Source of the DNA: Tremella fuciformis
Taxonomy: Eukaryota > Basidiomycota > Tremellomycetes > Tremellales > Tremellaceae
Assembly: GCA_032768795.1 (NCBI GenBank)
Contig: CP136493.1
Span: 1,550,001 to 1,614,000 of the forward strand
Direction: 5' to 3'
DNA length: 64,000 nucleotides
Below are positions 54,887 through 63,975 of the stretch, piece by piece. Position 1 is the first letter of the stretch. Every line of letters starts with the position of its first letter. Both the position numbers and the translations under genes were made by a program. The notes under the pieces are model-generated. The model was given only the letters and a program-made list of their open reading frames with translations, was not told the origin of the DNA and made no database searches.

Positions 54887-55090
54887 CAGAGCCAGAGGGT
54901 GCCGAGCCCAGCAAGAAGGCGAAGATGTGAGGCCACTCCGCCTCGACGCTCCTCTCAGCAGAGACAAGCGAATGCTGCTGCCGTCTAGCGAAACCTGCAG
55001 CGAGCCGTCTCTAGCAAGGGTCGTAAAGGATATTCGAGCCAGTTGAACAAGACTTCCTCTGGCTCGAGCCTTATGGACTCAGCCGAACGG
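54887..55090 (+). pseudogene. Relic coding segment, duplicate of 55975-56160
   Basis: The plus strand reads TEPEGAEPSKKAKM and then a stop, or through a possible GTGAGG..CAG intron on to DKRMLLPSSETC. The block 55975-56160 reads EPEGAERSKKANIF and DKRTILLKTLLGSH. Nucleotide landmarks are shared in the same order: GCCAGAGGGTGC, AGCAAGAAGGCGAA, GCAAGG and GAGCCTTAT. Neither copy has a start. I read them as remains of one duplicated gene, with low certainty about the original product. Confidence 0.45.
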
Positions 55091-55251
55091 AGCAGCGTGT
55101 CTCTCGATTCGCGGGGTACAGTGTGCACTTCTCGAAGTCAGCTGCGCTCGGCTCCCGCGGAAGCTTCAGTCTAAAATGCAGTCGGTTTAATCGCCCAAGG
55201 TTAGCAGCCGGTAGAAATGAGTCATGACATCAATGTGAAGTGTGTACATGC

Positions 55252-55830
55252 TCATCGGTCAACGACCGGGCTAGAAGTTCTTTGTGACCGCTTAGTGTCC
55301 TGTGTAGGAGGAAGCTGGTCAGCGTCCTGTGCCGGGATCGTTGTCTGAGCCTTTAGAGTTGGCTGTATTTTCCTTAGGGGGCCTGGCCGAGCAAAATCCG
55401 CATCATCGTCAGATGAGACCAGATCGGGGGCAACGGTAGCTGGCCTTTCTGTTCCAGCTAATGGCTGCCAGCTGGAAAGACCCTGGGGTACGGTCTGCTC
55501 TTTCAAGACTCGATCCCAGTTACCCTCTCGCTGAGAAATTGAGGGCAACACTTGATATCGAGCTACGCTTGACTTTTTGGTTTGAGGAGACTCTTCGTCC
55601 GAGCTCACGTCCGGCGAACGGGGATCCGGTGTCTTGGCTGACCTCTTGTCCTTTTGGACCTCCGTGTATCGCTCGCACTCGGAAGGGTTGAGTTCACCAT
55701 TGGGCGCCTCGACGCTGAGAGAGGCGGCCGTGGAAGACGGGCCTCTAGGCGGTCCACAAGCTTCAGTCTCGGCTGGTATGGAACGCCGTCCAGTTGGGAG
55801 AGAGTGCTCTACACCACGATCTTCGGGCAT
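55252..55830 (-). CDS. Short disordered protein, accessory cluster member 2
   Basis: A single-exon frame of 192 residues starts MPEDRGVEHS and ends RTSSPVVDR. It is rich in Ser, Pro, Glu and Lys, with acidic-Ser stretches (SPDVSSDEESPQTKKSS, VSSDDDADF) of casein-kinase-2-site type. It has no membrane segment or signal peptide. The 150 bp upstream, including a CTATATATTC box near 55922, align well with the upstream region of the gene at 57450. The sequence just downstream of the stop (GTGTGTACATGCTCAT) also recurs after the other gene. The coding parts align only weakly (ARYQVLPSIS with GRYDSIFKPMS). Function unknown. Confidence 0.6.
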   Translation of the reverse strand: MPEDRGVEHSLPTGRRSIPAETEACGPPRGPSSTAASLSVEAPNGELNPSECERYTEVQKDKRSAKTPDPRSPDVSSDEESPQTKKSSVARYQVLPSISQREGNWDRVLKEQTVPQGLSSWQPLAGTERPATVAPDLVSSDDDADFARPGPLRKIQPTLKAQTTIPAQDADQLPPTQDTKRSQRTSSPVVDR

Positions 55831-55974
55831 CGTAAGCTTGAGTGAAGTGACAAGTGGAACAGCCGGTGAAAGACAAGTTTCGTGAAACCTTGTCGTGGAG
55901 GCTCTGGACCGCCTGGCACGAATATATAGTATACGCGAGACGCTTTGGAGCGCGCCAGCAGGTTCCATCCCATG

Positions 55975-56160
55975 AAAAGAGCCAGAGGGTGCGGAGCGTA
56001 GCAAGAAGGCGAACATCTTTCCGCTGGCCTCCGTTGATGACGACAAGAGGACAATCCTTCTCAAGACCCTCCTCGGCAGTCACATGCAGCGAGAAGTGGA
56101 ATGAGCTGTCTCCCGCAAGGACGTATCAGACTTCTGGCTCCGAGCCTTATCCAGCTACCG
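55975..56160 (+). pseudogene. Relic coding segment, duplicate of 54887-55090
   Basis: This is the partner of the relic at 54887-55090. The plus-strand frame reads EPEGAERSKKANIFPLASVD, DDKRTILLKT, ending MQREVE and a stop at about 56104. An in-frame stop lies just upstream of EPEG, so no intact start exists. It sits directly upstream of the promoter of the minus-strand gene at 55830. Confidence 0.45.
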
Positions 56161-56976
56161 GCGAGCCCCTGACAGCAGCCGTCAAGCCAGTCAAGAGGAA
56201 TGCGTGTCATGGCCAACACTTCCATAGTCTTCTGCTTGTCCTCGCCGGGGTAATGGCAAGGCACGGGAGGGTATAGTACAATGCGGGGTTCTTCCGCGCT
56301 ATGAGGTATGCCGCCGTTGCCTTTTGGCACGAGATCCGAGGCCGACGAGCATGGGCGCATGAGACGCCACTCTCATGGATACCTTAGTTACGATTAGGGT
56401 CAGCCTAAAAATGCCGAGTGTATTGTTTTCACATCGTCAGTCGTTACCAGGTGTGTGGCCGCAACTGGTGGGTTCAAGTATCTTTAGATGGATTCGACAA
56501 GCTTTTAAATCCTTGCCGAACGAACAGAGAGCCCTGGTGCGCCAGGCAGCAGCGGGGGATCGCGATCCGATACGGCCGACGCTAAAAATGCTTGGGCGTA
56601 TGGATCGAGCGTCGAGTCTAGAATTCCCCGCTGAACGGCTGTACATTCTTGCGCAGCGCGCCTTGTATCTGGTCGGGGTCTCGTCTCTTGCTTATCGTGT
56701 GACCCGAACACTGCAGTGCAAGTCGCTACAGATGATGTCTGACAAGGTACAACCTGGCTTTGGTCTCGCCAGTCCCGAGCATTCGCGATCGGGAGTGCTG
56801 GCTCTACAATGAGCTTAGTCCGAGTTCCGCTACAGCACTCCCAAGGGTCCTCGGACTGCCTATCCTCAGAAGTCTTTGATGCAATGCGAGCAGCAGCTGG
56901 AAGAGGGCAGACCGAAAAGTAGCATTGTGGTGTGTATACATGCTCATGGTTCAAGAAAAAAGAGACGCTGGGGATT
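56161..56976. other. Gene-free stretch in the accessory region
   Basis: No convincing coding frame. The right end (56923-56960) has a GTGTGTATACATGCTCATGG element that matches the region after the stop of the gene at 55252. It therefore belongs to the 3' flank of the gene ending at 56977. Confidence 0.4.
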
Positions 56977-57450
56977 CTAAGGGTAATCTTCTGACCCCGA
57001 GTCGAGCTCTCGCGGGCCGATCTTGGGTGGCCTGGAAGGAGTGGACGGCTGAGCGGGCTGTTCAACAGTCGTAGTGTCTGCTGATGGTGACGGCTCATGA
57101 CTGTTGAGGACCACGAAAGGCTCGTGCGTCGACATAGGCTTAAAGATACTATCATACCTTCCGGGTGGCTCCGACTCTGAGGGCGAGGGCAAATGCATGA
57201 TTGGAGTCTTTGGCTTTTCCGAATCTTTGTCCAACCAAGGACGAGAGTGCTTAGCCCTGGGCTCCATGAAGTCCTGGGGCTGCTTGTCTCCCTCGGTTTT
57301 CGATGCGTTGACACCAGCGCTGGTGGTCCCAGCACTGGGAGCGACTGATGATGAAGATGGCACTTCAGCCTTTTCCCCCGTCACAGGGTCGGCAGGCAGG
57401 CTGCCCTTTTCAGTCGGGGCAGGGGCTTCCGTAGCACGGCTTTCGGTCAT
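56977..57450 (-). CDS. Short disordered protein, accessory cluster member 3
   Basis: A single-exon frame of 157 residues starts MTESRATEAPAPTEKG and ends PRELDSGSEDYP. It is Ser/Pro/Glu-rich with no folded-looking domain except perhaps GRYDSIFKPMSTHEPFVVLN in the middle. The promoter region (about 57460-57608, CTATATATTC at 57548-57557 on the minus strand) aligns with that of the gene at 55830. A complete transposon begins at 57612, about 50 bp beyond the TATA-like box. Function unknown. The pair forms one family with conserved flanks and diverged coding sequence. Confidence 0.6.
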   Translation of the reverse strand: MTESRATEAPAPTEKGSLPADPVTGEKAEVPSSSSVAPSAGTTSAGVNASKTEGDKQPQDFMEPRAKHSRPWLDKDSEKPKTPIMHLPSPSESEPPGRYDSIFKPMSTHEPFVVLNSHEPSPSADTTTVEQPAQPSTPSRPPKIGPRELDSGSEDYP

Positions 57451-57611
57451 TGTGTATATACCTAAGGGAAGTGGCAAGTAGAGAAGTCGGCGAATAGAAT
57501 AAGTTTCGAAGTAAGCTTGTTGTTGGGGTTTTTGGACGACCTGACATGAATATATAGTGAACTCGAGAGGCGTTGGAGCACGCCTGCAGATTCCACGATG
57601 TGAAAGGAGTA

Positions 57612-57655
57612 CTCGTGATCCGACACGTGTCGTCCACCCACGCGGTTCGTCCACC
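57612..57655 (+). repeat. Left terminal inverted repeat of the pogo-type element
   Basis: It begins CTCGTGATCC directly after TA and ends CGGTTCGTCCACC. It matches the reverse complement of 59388-59431 without a visible mismatch. It contains the palindrome CGACACGTGTCG and two CGTCCACC copies that may be transposase-binding sites. Confidence 0.92.
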
Positions 57656-57726
57656 ATCATCGACATCGCCGCCGTCGACGTCAACGAGCAGAAGTCATGA
57701 TGTATGCATGCTGAGGCCATGAGACT

Positions 57727-59342
57727 TTACACAGCCGTAGAAGGGCCCGGTGTGCATGCCTGGTGCGGTTCTTGAGCCCCCCTGTTGCCTGTAGCTTGTG
57801 CAGCAGCCCTCCTCCTCCCCCTTGCCTCTGTCTCCCTTGCGCGCCGGTCCGCCAGCTCTGCAGCATGATTCTCTCGATGCTCCAGGTCATACAGCTGTCC
57901 CTGGGGATGGGTGACCTTCCTCCTCTTCCCCCTAGCCACCTTGTCAAGCCTCTGAGCCTCTTGCAGGCCTGCCAGCTGGCGTTGCGTGAGACTGTGCTCG
58001 GCGATCTTGAGTTCAAGCCCTTTGAGGGCCTTCTCCGCCACTGCCTTGGGATCTACCTCGCTGCGACGCAGTTTCCGCGTGTAGGACCGAAGCGTGCGGA
58101 TCGTTTGAGGCGTCTGCAGCTGATCCTGGGCTGGTTGCGGCGGCGGGGTGACGGGTTGCTCCGGCTCGGAACCAATGATGACGCTTGCATCGAGCGGCCA
58201 GAGACCAGCCTTTCTCCAGGCGCTGCGGATCTGCCTGGATGTTGCCGCCTCCTCCCAAGCCTCATGGAACCAGCCCCAAAATCGACCCTTGGGCGCGTTC
58301 TCATTGGTTGTTGCGACCCGATAGTCTTCCAGCCGCCGAAAGTAGGCAGCTTTGACGTGGTTGAAGAGATCGACGTCAAGAGGCTGAAAGCGGTCGGTGA
58401 GACTGGCCGGCAGGATGACGACGACGATGTTGCGATCCCAGCAGGCCTCAAGGATGTCGACCTTGTCGTGAATGTCGGCACCATCAAGAAAGAGCAGTCT
58501 GCAACGGCCCGGGGCTACGCGATCGCGGGTGGCCGGATCGAAGCAGTTCTCTACCCACTGCTTGGTGATGTAGCTGTTGCTCCAGCCCGAGTCCGTGACC
58601 GTCGCGTGGTGTCGTGTCGTCCCCGAGCCCTCTGGGAACCACTGCTCCTGCAGAGACTTGCCCTTGTAGATCACAAGCGGCGGGATGCAGGCGGCGTCGA
58701 TCCCCACGGCCGCGACAACAGTGATGTGCTCCCCTCCAGTCCCAGAGCGGCCTGGAGCAGTCTGGGCGTTGCGGGGGAGGTCTGATGGGCCAATGCGACG
58801 GACTTTGCGGGTGTCAGACAGCGTGAAGTAGGTCTCGTCCATGTTGAAGATCCCCGCGGGCGTGTAGAGGCCAGAATCATACAGCTCTTTGACCTGCAAG
58901 CGTCAGCGGGGCGTCCAATGCTCTCAGGGCTGCTCACAAGGTTGTACCACGCGCGTCTTCTCTCTGGGGTGTCCGCTTGCCGTCGTGAGAGCTCATGATA
59001 GGTGTGATAGCGGCTGCAGAGACGGTCTGAATGTCGTCGCACAAAGCGCCCTACCCAATCCTTGTCGACGTGGCGGCCTGCAAGGCGCTCTGCAAGGCTG
59101 CGGACGTGTCGAGGTGTCAAGAGGGTGCCGCGGGACGCATAGTCATTGATCTTGTTGATCAGGACAGTCTCCTGCAGCACAGAGAGGATGCGATTCGGCG
59201 CCTTGTTGTCAGAGACGTGTCGCTGGGTAATTTGATCGTTGAGCGTCATACGGGGGACCCCGTGCTCGCGAGCAACTTGTCGTATGCTCTTCTCGGGGCT
59301 GTTTGTGCACTCGCGGACTGCCTGCTGCATAGCGTTATGCAT
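57727..59342 (-). CDS. Transposase, pogo/Fot1 family (HTH-psq, CENP-B HTH, DDE)
   Basis: Exons 59342-58938 and 58893-57727 are joined across a 44-nt intron (CTGAC branch, GCAG end), giving 523 residues. Residues about 5-45 form a pipsqueak-type helix-turn-helix (KSIRQVAREHGVPRMTLNDQ). Residues about 55-125 are the CENP-B/Tc5 helix-turn-helix (LTPRHVRSLAERLAGRHVDK, WVGRFVRRHS). The catalytic domain shows the three acidic residues of the pogo DDD type: NMDETYF, LFLDGADIHD and RFQPLDVDLFNHVK. A C-terminal coiled, Arg-rich tail follows. The frame is intact. The start is the first Met inside the left-hand (59.4 kb) inverted repeat. Confidence 0.95.
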
Positions 59343-59387
59343 GGTGGAGATAGAGAGAGATGTAGCTATGAGAACGACGATGTTGAC

Positions 59388-59431
59388 GGTGGACGAACCG
59401 CGTGGGTGGACGACACGTGTCGGATCACGAG
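59388..59431 (-). repeat. Right terminal inverted repeat of the pogo-type element
   Basis: This is the reverse complement of 57612-57655, ending CACGAG just before the TA at 59432-59433. The transposase start codon lies 45 bp inside it. Confidence 0.92.
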
Positions 59432-59433
59432 TA

Positions 59434-60346
59434 CAGCCTCCCTTGATGCCCCAGCCTAGCGTCATACTTTCAGCGGCATTTCTCGGAGCGTTTCGGCAAG
59501 TCTCGCCACGACAATATGGAATGGACGCACTGTCTATCCTTCCAGTCAACCGAAGAGACGTGCGTTCTTGGCGAGCCATTTCGAATGGTCCAGGAGTATT
59601 GGCGATGGAGAAGCCGGTAGCGTCATTCCGAGAACGCCGAATGGCACCCATGCAAGGAGTGGGGCCTTCCAGTCGGCTCCACCGGCTGCGAAAAGTCAGC
59701 TGGGGGCCAATCTCCACCCTCCACGACCCCATCGCATGAGACGCAGAGATGGCTACAGCGATCGTTGTGAAGGCGAGTGGAGTGTGGAAGGCGGTTTGCC
59801 ACTGCTGACGAGGGTTGCGGTCATGGAATCGCATCGTCCTAGTGGGGCCGCTGCTATTTCCAACGTCCCCCATAGGTCAGCCTGGCGACTGTGGCTGTCG
59901 TGTTGGACGTGGCAGAGACAAGGGAGCACATGTCTACACAGGGAAAGGGGAGGCACAGCCGCGCGATGCAGTCTCACCCCTTATCCTTCCCAAGAAGCGC
60001 ATTGAAACTAATCCGAAAATATCAGCCTAATCATATCTTGTAGACAGTGCAGATGATACCTCTGATATGGGGGCATGGCCCTTCGAAGACATCAAGAGGT
60101 CACGTTCGAAACCTTGATCCCGTTGATGTGCACTGGAGGCGCCTCTCGACAGCGGGTGCGCGAAAGACGATACGGTGCAACAGCTCACTTGAACTCCGGA
60201 CGTATATTCGGACTGCGAGCATTAACTGTAACAGACGGGCTTGACATTCAGTACGTACATGGCGTTGATGCCAGACATGAAGGTGTGCATGCAGCAACTA
60301 TATGCAAAGAGGAGAGCTGAAAGAGATGCGAGATGGGGTGTCATGA
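59434..60346. other. Gene-free stretch right of the transposon
   Basis: A long open minus-strand frame covers 59440-59870, but it has Arg/Ser-rich composition and no splice or family support. Before the insertion this DNA was continuous with the promoter of the gene at 57450. No further repeat ends are seen. Confidence 0.4.
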
Positions 60347-60551
60347 TCAGTCGGCATCACTATCCTCGCTGGTCTCAGGCTCTCCAGTCGCCTGACGAGC
60401 GGTGGTGGAGTCCTCGCCTTTTGTTGCCGCAATCGTCTGAGGAGCGTTGACGGAGGCCTCGCTTACAGGGGCACGCTTAGCGGACGATATCGGACTGTAG
60501 AAGTTGGACAGCCTGCAATCGCGGTAGGCGGAGGGCCGCCCACCCTCACAT
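60347..60551 (-). CDS. Very short disordered protein, start codon made by splicing
   Basis: The frame 60512-60347 reads LSNFYSPISSAKRAPVSEAS and ends GEPETSEDSDAD. It has no ATG of its own. A 37-nt intron (60513-60549, GTGAGG..GCAG) joins AT to G and would create the ATG, giving 55 residues. The acidic-Ser end resembles the other short genes of this region. The upstream motif AACGCACGGAGC also occurs in both 148-bp promoter repeats at 54.6-54.9 kb, which supports a shared promoter origin. Confidence 0.4.
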
Positions 60552-60882
60552 GATCGATCTAAGCCTTAAATGCTCCGTGCGTTACAACGGTCGTGCGCCG
60601 GCAAATTGGCGATTTTTTTTATATGATGGCGGCGACGAGTACAGCCCGAGTGGACATTGTGATCTTCAACAGAGAATGTACTTTGGGGTGTCTGGGATGT
60701 GAAAATCGCGAAAAGCTTGATACAGTCTCAATGCCCGGTGGCTGATGCCAGCGGCCGACGCAAGTCGCCGGATCACTCAGAGCAAACAGGGATGATGTAC
60801 TGTATGCATTGTGGTGATCAGTGTCGAATGATGCATGTAAACCAAGACAGCGAGACATGATCTCTTGATTCTCGGTTCACTC

Positions 60883-61437
60883 TTACCGGCGAGCGGAGCT
60901 GTCGGTTTGATAGTACGACCCGCTCGTTGTGGGAGGCGGCCATTGGTAGTAGGTCCGTGGATGGATAGGGGGCGTCGCGTGCGGCTGCCCATCTCGGCCA
61001 GCATGGCATGACGGGTTTCGATAAGGTTGACGGGCAGGCCGCTGTGCCATGCGCATCCCCCACTGCCATGCGTCCCAGTCAGGGGGCGGCCAGTGATAGT
61101 TCGTCGGTGGAACCAACCGTGCTACAGAGCCTAAGAAGCCACTAGTGCGCTGCTCCGTATTTGAAGGAGTCGTTTGCGCAAGTGAGGAAGCGTGCCCTGT
61201 CGGGATCGCGCCATGTGCCGACCCTGCAGGTCGTGTAGAGGTGGAATCTTCAGCGGAAGCCCGCATGTTGCGCATATGACCGCTGGGGCCTGACATCGAA
61301 GCGACTCCCCATGTAGGGATGTTCTGAGAAGCATCGGTAAGAGTCGTATGCGGAGAGCTGCTCGTTGCAGGAGCATGTCGAGACTGGAGTCTAGCTGACC
61401 TGCGAAGCGGCGACTGAGCGTCGAGCTGGTCAGCCAT
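60883..61437 (-). CDS. Disordered protein with YxWPPP repeats, accessory cluster
   Basis: A single-exon frame of 184 residues starts MADQLDAQSPLRRSARLQSR. It is Ser/Thr/His-rich in the first 110 residues. Then it has two copies of a Tyr/Trp-Pro motif, PPTNYHWPPPDWDAWQWG and HPRTYYQWPPPTTSGSYY, about 50 residues apart, and stops just after. The frame could continue through a splice after SSAR (GTAAGA), but no acceptor exon was confirmed. No family recognised. Confidence 0.5.
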   Translation of the reverse strand: MADQLDAQSPLRRSARLQSRHAPATSSSPHTTLTDASQNIPTWGVASMSGPSGHMRNMRASAEDSTSTRPAGSAHGAIPTGHASSLAQTTPSNTEQRTSGFLGSVARLVPPTNYHWPPPDWDAWQWGMRMAQRPARQPYRNPSCHAGRDGQPHATPPIHPRTYYQWPPPTTSGSYYQTDSSARR

Positions 61438-62598
61438 GATGTATGCCAGGAAGACGATGTACGTATCGACGGATGATGAGCTGTACAACGAACGAATCGA
61501 ATCAGGACAAGACCTTGACTGAATGACGATGGTATGTAGTTTACGAGGCTGCGGAAAGGTTGTGGCAAATGCCTCAGACCGGCAGGCGCAACGGGCGTCT
61601 CTACCAAGCTTCAGCATGAAGGGAACAGCGAGGATTTCTTCCAATCAATCTGCCAAATGCGGGCAGAGATTGCGGTTGTGGCATTGTGCTGGCACAGCTT
61701 GAAAGGCTTCCCCAGTGCCCTTCCAATGGGCGCACGTAAATTCAGCAGGTACTCCACTCCAAGCCAGAGTCTTCAGGACACAGTGGTTCTGGCTGCTCTT
61801 CTAGTTCTGATCCGCAGGCTCAGAAAGTGTACGTCCGCGGAACGAGATATGAATAATGCTGTGGAGATGCAGAGGCAGAGACTGGATGGGACAGTCGTCC
61901 CCTGACTGGGCATTAGCTCAGGGGAACACTCCCATGGATACCCGCCTATTCAAACGTGGCTGTCGACACCGTGTAACAGAAGGGGGACGGGTTTGGCAAA
62001 TTGTCATGCAAGGGTCGAGAGCTACGGTAGGATGGCTCTAGGGGATGATCCATGCATACGTGAGAACACGCCAAGAATCCGATATGAGAGAGCATGGCCT
62101 CCTCCATTGCAGGTGTTCAACCACCTCTCATCTCTACCAAGGGACCCGATCGAGGATGCGATTCGCAAGCTCGTCTCAACCCTGATCCATGGGATCAACA
62201 ACACTGCTGCAAGCCCGCGTTGGCTCCGCAGACCGAGTGTGTCTCTCACACCAAGCAGGCAAACGCACATTGTTCGTTTTTGGGATTAGCCAGGCGTGCG
62301 AAGGTGTCTAGACGACCTGTGCCACGGTTTTCATGAAGACATGCATGCATAAACAAGAAAAAGGGCAGAAGAGAAAGAGATGCAGATCTCAGCTATGAAG
62401 ATGCAAAGGGGTACCTCGTCCGCGCCCTGGAGCCCTTCGGGAGCCTTGTGCTGACGAGGAGAGAGTAGGCTGACGGAAACCGCATGTTGCATACTATTTA
62501 CTGGAGCGACTGTGAGACTGTGGGGCCTGCGTGCCAACGCAGGGCAACTCTGACGAGATGCTTGAATCTACAGCGGAGCCCGCGGCCTTGTTTGGGAT
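61438..62598. other. Gene-free stretch in the accessory region
   Basis: Short frames on both strands only. None has a recognisable motif or a supported intron. The left 180 bp are the probable promoter and leader of the minus-strand gene at 61437. Confidence 0.4.
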
Positions 62599-63054
62599 TT
62601 ACTGTAGCGTGCGCACCGAAAGTGCGCTGTGGGTCATTGAGCTGTTCGGACCGTCGCCTTCATCCTGACCTGACTCAATGTGTACTCGAGCACGGGTGCT
62701 GTGTTCGACCTGACACGCTTCGTCGTAATCTGAAACCGCCTCCTCAGCCGAGCGAGGTGGAAAATCACCTTCCTTTGGTCGGAGAAGACCTCCTTCTGCT
62801 TTCGAGTGACTGCTAAGCTCGTCATCAGTCAACCTCGAAGAGACCGTCAAACCGGCGCGACGACTCGACGGTACGGCCGTAGGAGGTCTCGTCGAAGGAG
62901 TCATGTAACTACGCCACACCTGTGTTACATTGGTACCGCCCTGTTGACCCCTGGGGACGTCCTTGGAGGCAAAAGTGGAACGAGCGGCTCCGTCCTTGGC
63001 GGTCAACTCACAGACTGAGTCTACACCGTTGTCACCAGGTTTGCTTAACGACAT
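62599..63054 (-). CDS. Short disordered protein, accessory cluster member
   Basis: A single-exon frame of 151 residues starts MSLSKPGDNGVDSVCELTAK. The middle has SYMTPSTRPPTAVPSSRRAG and LTDDELSSHSKAEGG, and it ends THSALSVRTLQ. It is Ser-rich with mixed charge and no membrane segment. It lies 84 bp downstream of the next minus-strand gene (63139-63513), and the two could be exons of one transcript, although the splice phases I tried do not join the frames. Function unknown. Confidence 0.45.
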   Translation of the reverse strand: MSLSKPGDNGVDSVCELTAKDGAARSTFASKDVPRGQQGGTNVTQVWRSYMTPSTRPPTAVPSSRRAGLTVSSRLTDDELSSHSKAEGGLLRPKEGDFPPRSAEEAVSDYDEACQVEHSTRARVHIESGQDEGDGPNSSMTHSALSVRTLQ

Positions 63055-63138
63055 GAGGATTTGGGGAAACTTGAGTGGAAGAACTTCTGAATTTGCAGAC
63101 AGCAAGGGGTGCTGGGCGGATCGTGCGTGGGATAGGGG

Positions 63139-63513
63139 TTAAGTAAGTAAGAGTGCGGAGTAGCGGCCGGAGCACGTACGGCTCAGTGATGCTTCTTTCC
63201 CTCCGACTCCCTGAAGCAGAGGTGGCGCTCCGTTTTCAGTCGTCGGCATCTTGTACTCCGTGCGCGCCGCCTTATCCAGCACCTTTGTCGAAATGCGGTC
63301 TTGAACCCAAGCCTTCCCCGCGGTAAGGATTCTTACATGCGGTGTCGGAGTCCGGCGAGGGCTGGACAAGAAGGACTGAATGAAAGGTTTGACAGGTGGG
63401 GAGAGCTGGGTCGGTCGTGAAGTCTCCGGGAGTGGGGGAGGGCCTGTTCTGGGCTCAAGCCTGGTGAAGACCAGGGAGAGACGATCGACAACCGTCCTAC
63501 GCCAGTGACTCAT
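63139..63513 (-). CDS. Short basic protein, accessory cluster member
   Basis: A frame of 124 residues starts MSHWRRTVVDRLSLVFTRLE. Proline-rich stretches follow (RTGPPPLPETSRPTQLSPPV), then a more regular part FIQSFLSSPRRTPTPHVRIL and TAGKAWVQDRISTKVLDKAA. A good GTACGT donor near the end (after KEASLS) suggests that the true C-terminus may lie in a downstream exon. No family recognised. Confidence 0.45.
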   Translation of the reverse strand: MSHWRRTVVDRLSLVFTRLEPRTGPPPLPETSRPTQLSPPVKPFIQSFLSSPRRTPTPHVRILTAGKAWVQDRISTKVLDKAARTEYKMPTTENGAPPLLQGVGGKEASLSRTCSGRYSALLLT

Positions 63514-63822
63514 TCCCCGATAATCCCCCGAAGGTTAGAGAATCCAGAAACTGAGTGACCATGATCCCGTCATCGAAGGCTGGTAACAGCCTACGCTGCT
63601 CCTAGACGGTCCAGACTAGAAGCAGGGTGCTGTGCATGTCACAATGGGAGGATTTACATTTGTAGATGAAGACATAGCCCGGCAGGCCCCCACTGGTATC
63701 GAGCAGGAAGAACCAATCACTGCGCGATGCCAAGCCGCCACTGTCTTGAAGAACAGCTAGTGATGTTAACGAAGCCGGTTTTCCGGACTATGAGAAGCGC
63801 TAGCATTGCCGGCGAGGCCTTA

Positions 63823-63975
63823 TCAATGGGCAGACGAGCGCCCCTGCCTTCTCCCAATGTGACTAGTCGGGGAGTATAAGTCCGGCGGGGAGTTGAGATC
63901 TGCCGGTAGATTGGTCTGACCGCTAGGCGTCGTCGAGGCAGGTGGAAGTGTGAATTGTCCACGAGTTGACGCCAT
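63823..63975 (-). CDS. Possible first exon of another short disordered protein
   Basis: The ATG at 63975 opens MASTRGQFTLPPASTTPSGQ and continues through LPADLNSPPDLYSPTSHIG, stopping after 50 residues. The composition matches the neighbouring cluster genes. A GTCTGC donor near 63833 with TAG acceptors downstream could extend it, but no extension is convincing. Confidence 0.35.
   Translation of the reverse strand: MASTRGQFTLPPASTTPSGQTNLPADLNSPPDLYSPTSHIGRRQGRSSAH

Larger units (their letters stand above)
57612..59431 (-). mobile_element. Complete pogo/Fot1-type DNA transposon, 1820 bp
   Basis: The element has 45-bp terminal inverted repeats that are identical by eye (57612-57656 region and 59387-59431 region; outermost bases CTCGTGATCC). 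It is flanked by TA on both sides (57610-57611 and 59432-59433), the target duplication of the Tc1/mariner superfamily. The repeat contains a 12-bp palindrome CGACACGTGTCG. Inside is one intact two-exon transposase gene of the pogo/Fot1 group. Identical ends and an open transposase suggest recent insertion. Confidence 0.93.

Noticed and set aside
56375..56812. 145-codon plus-strand frame in the accessory region
   Set aside because: No similarity to neighbours and no protein-like pattern. The 3' flank homology shows the area belongs to minus-strand genes.
59440..59870. Upstream extension of the transposase frame to 59873
   Set aside because: It crosses the inverted repeat and the TA boundary into flanking DNA. 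The family start is the Met at 59342 inside the element.
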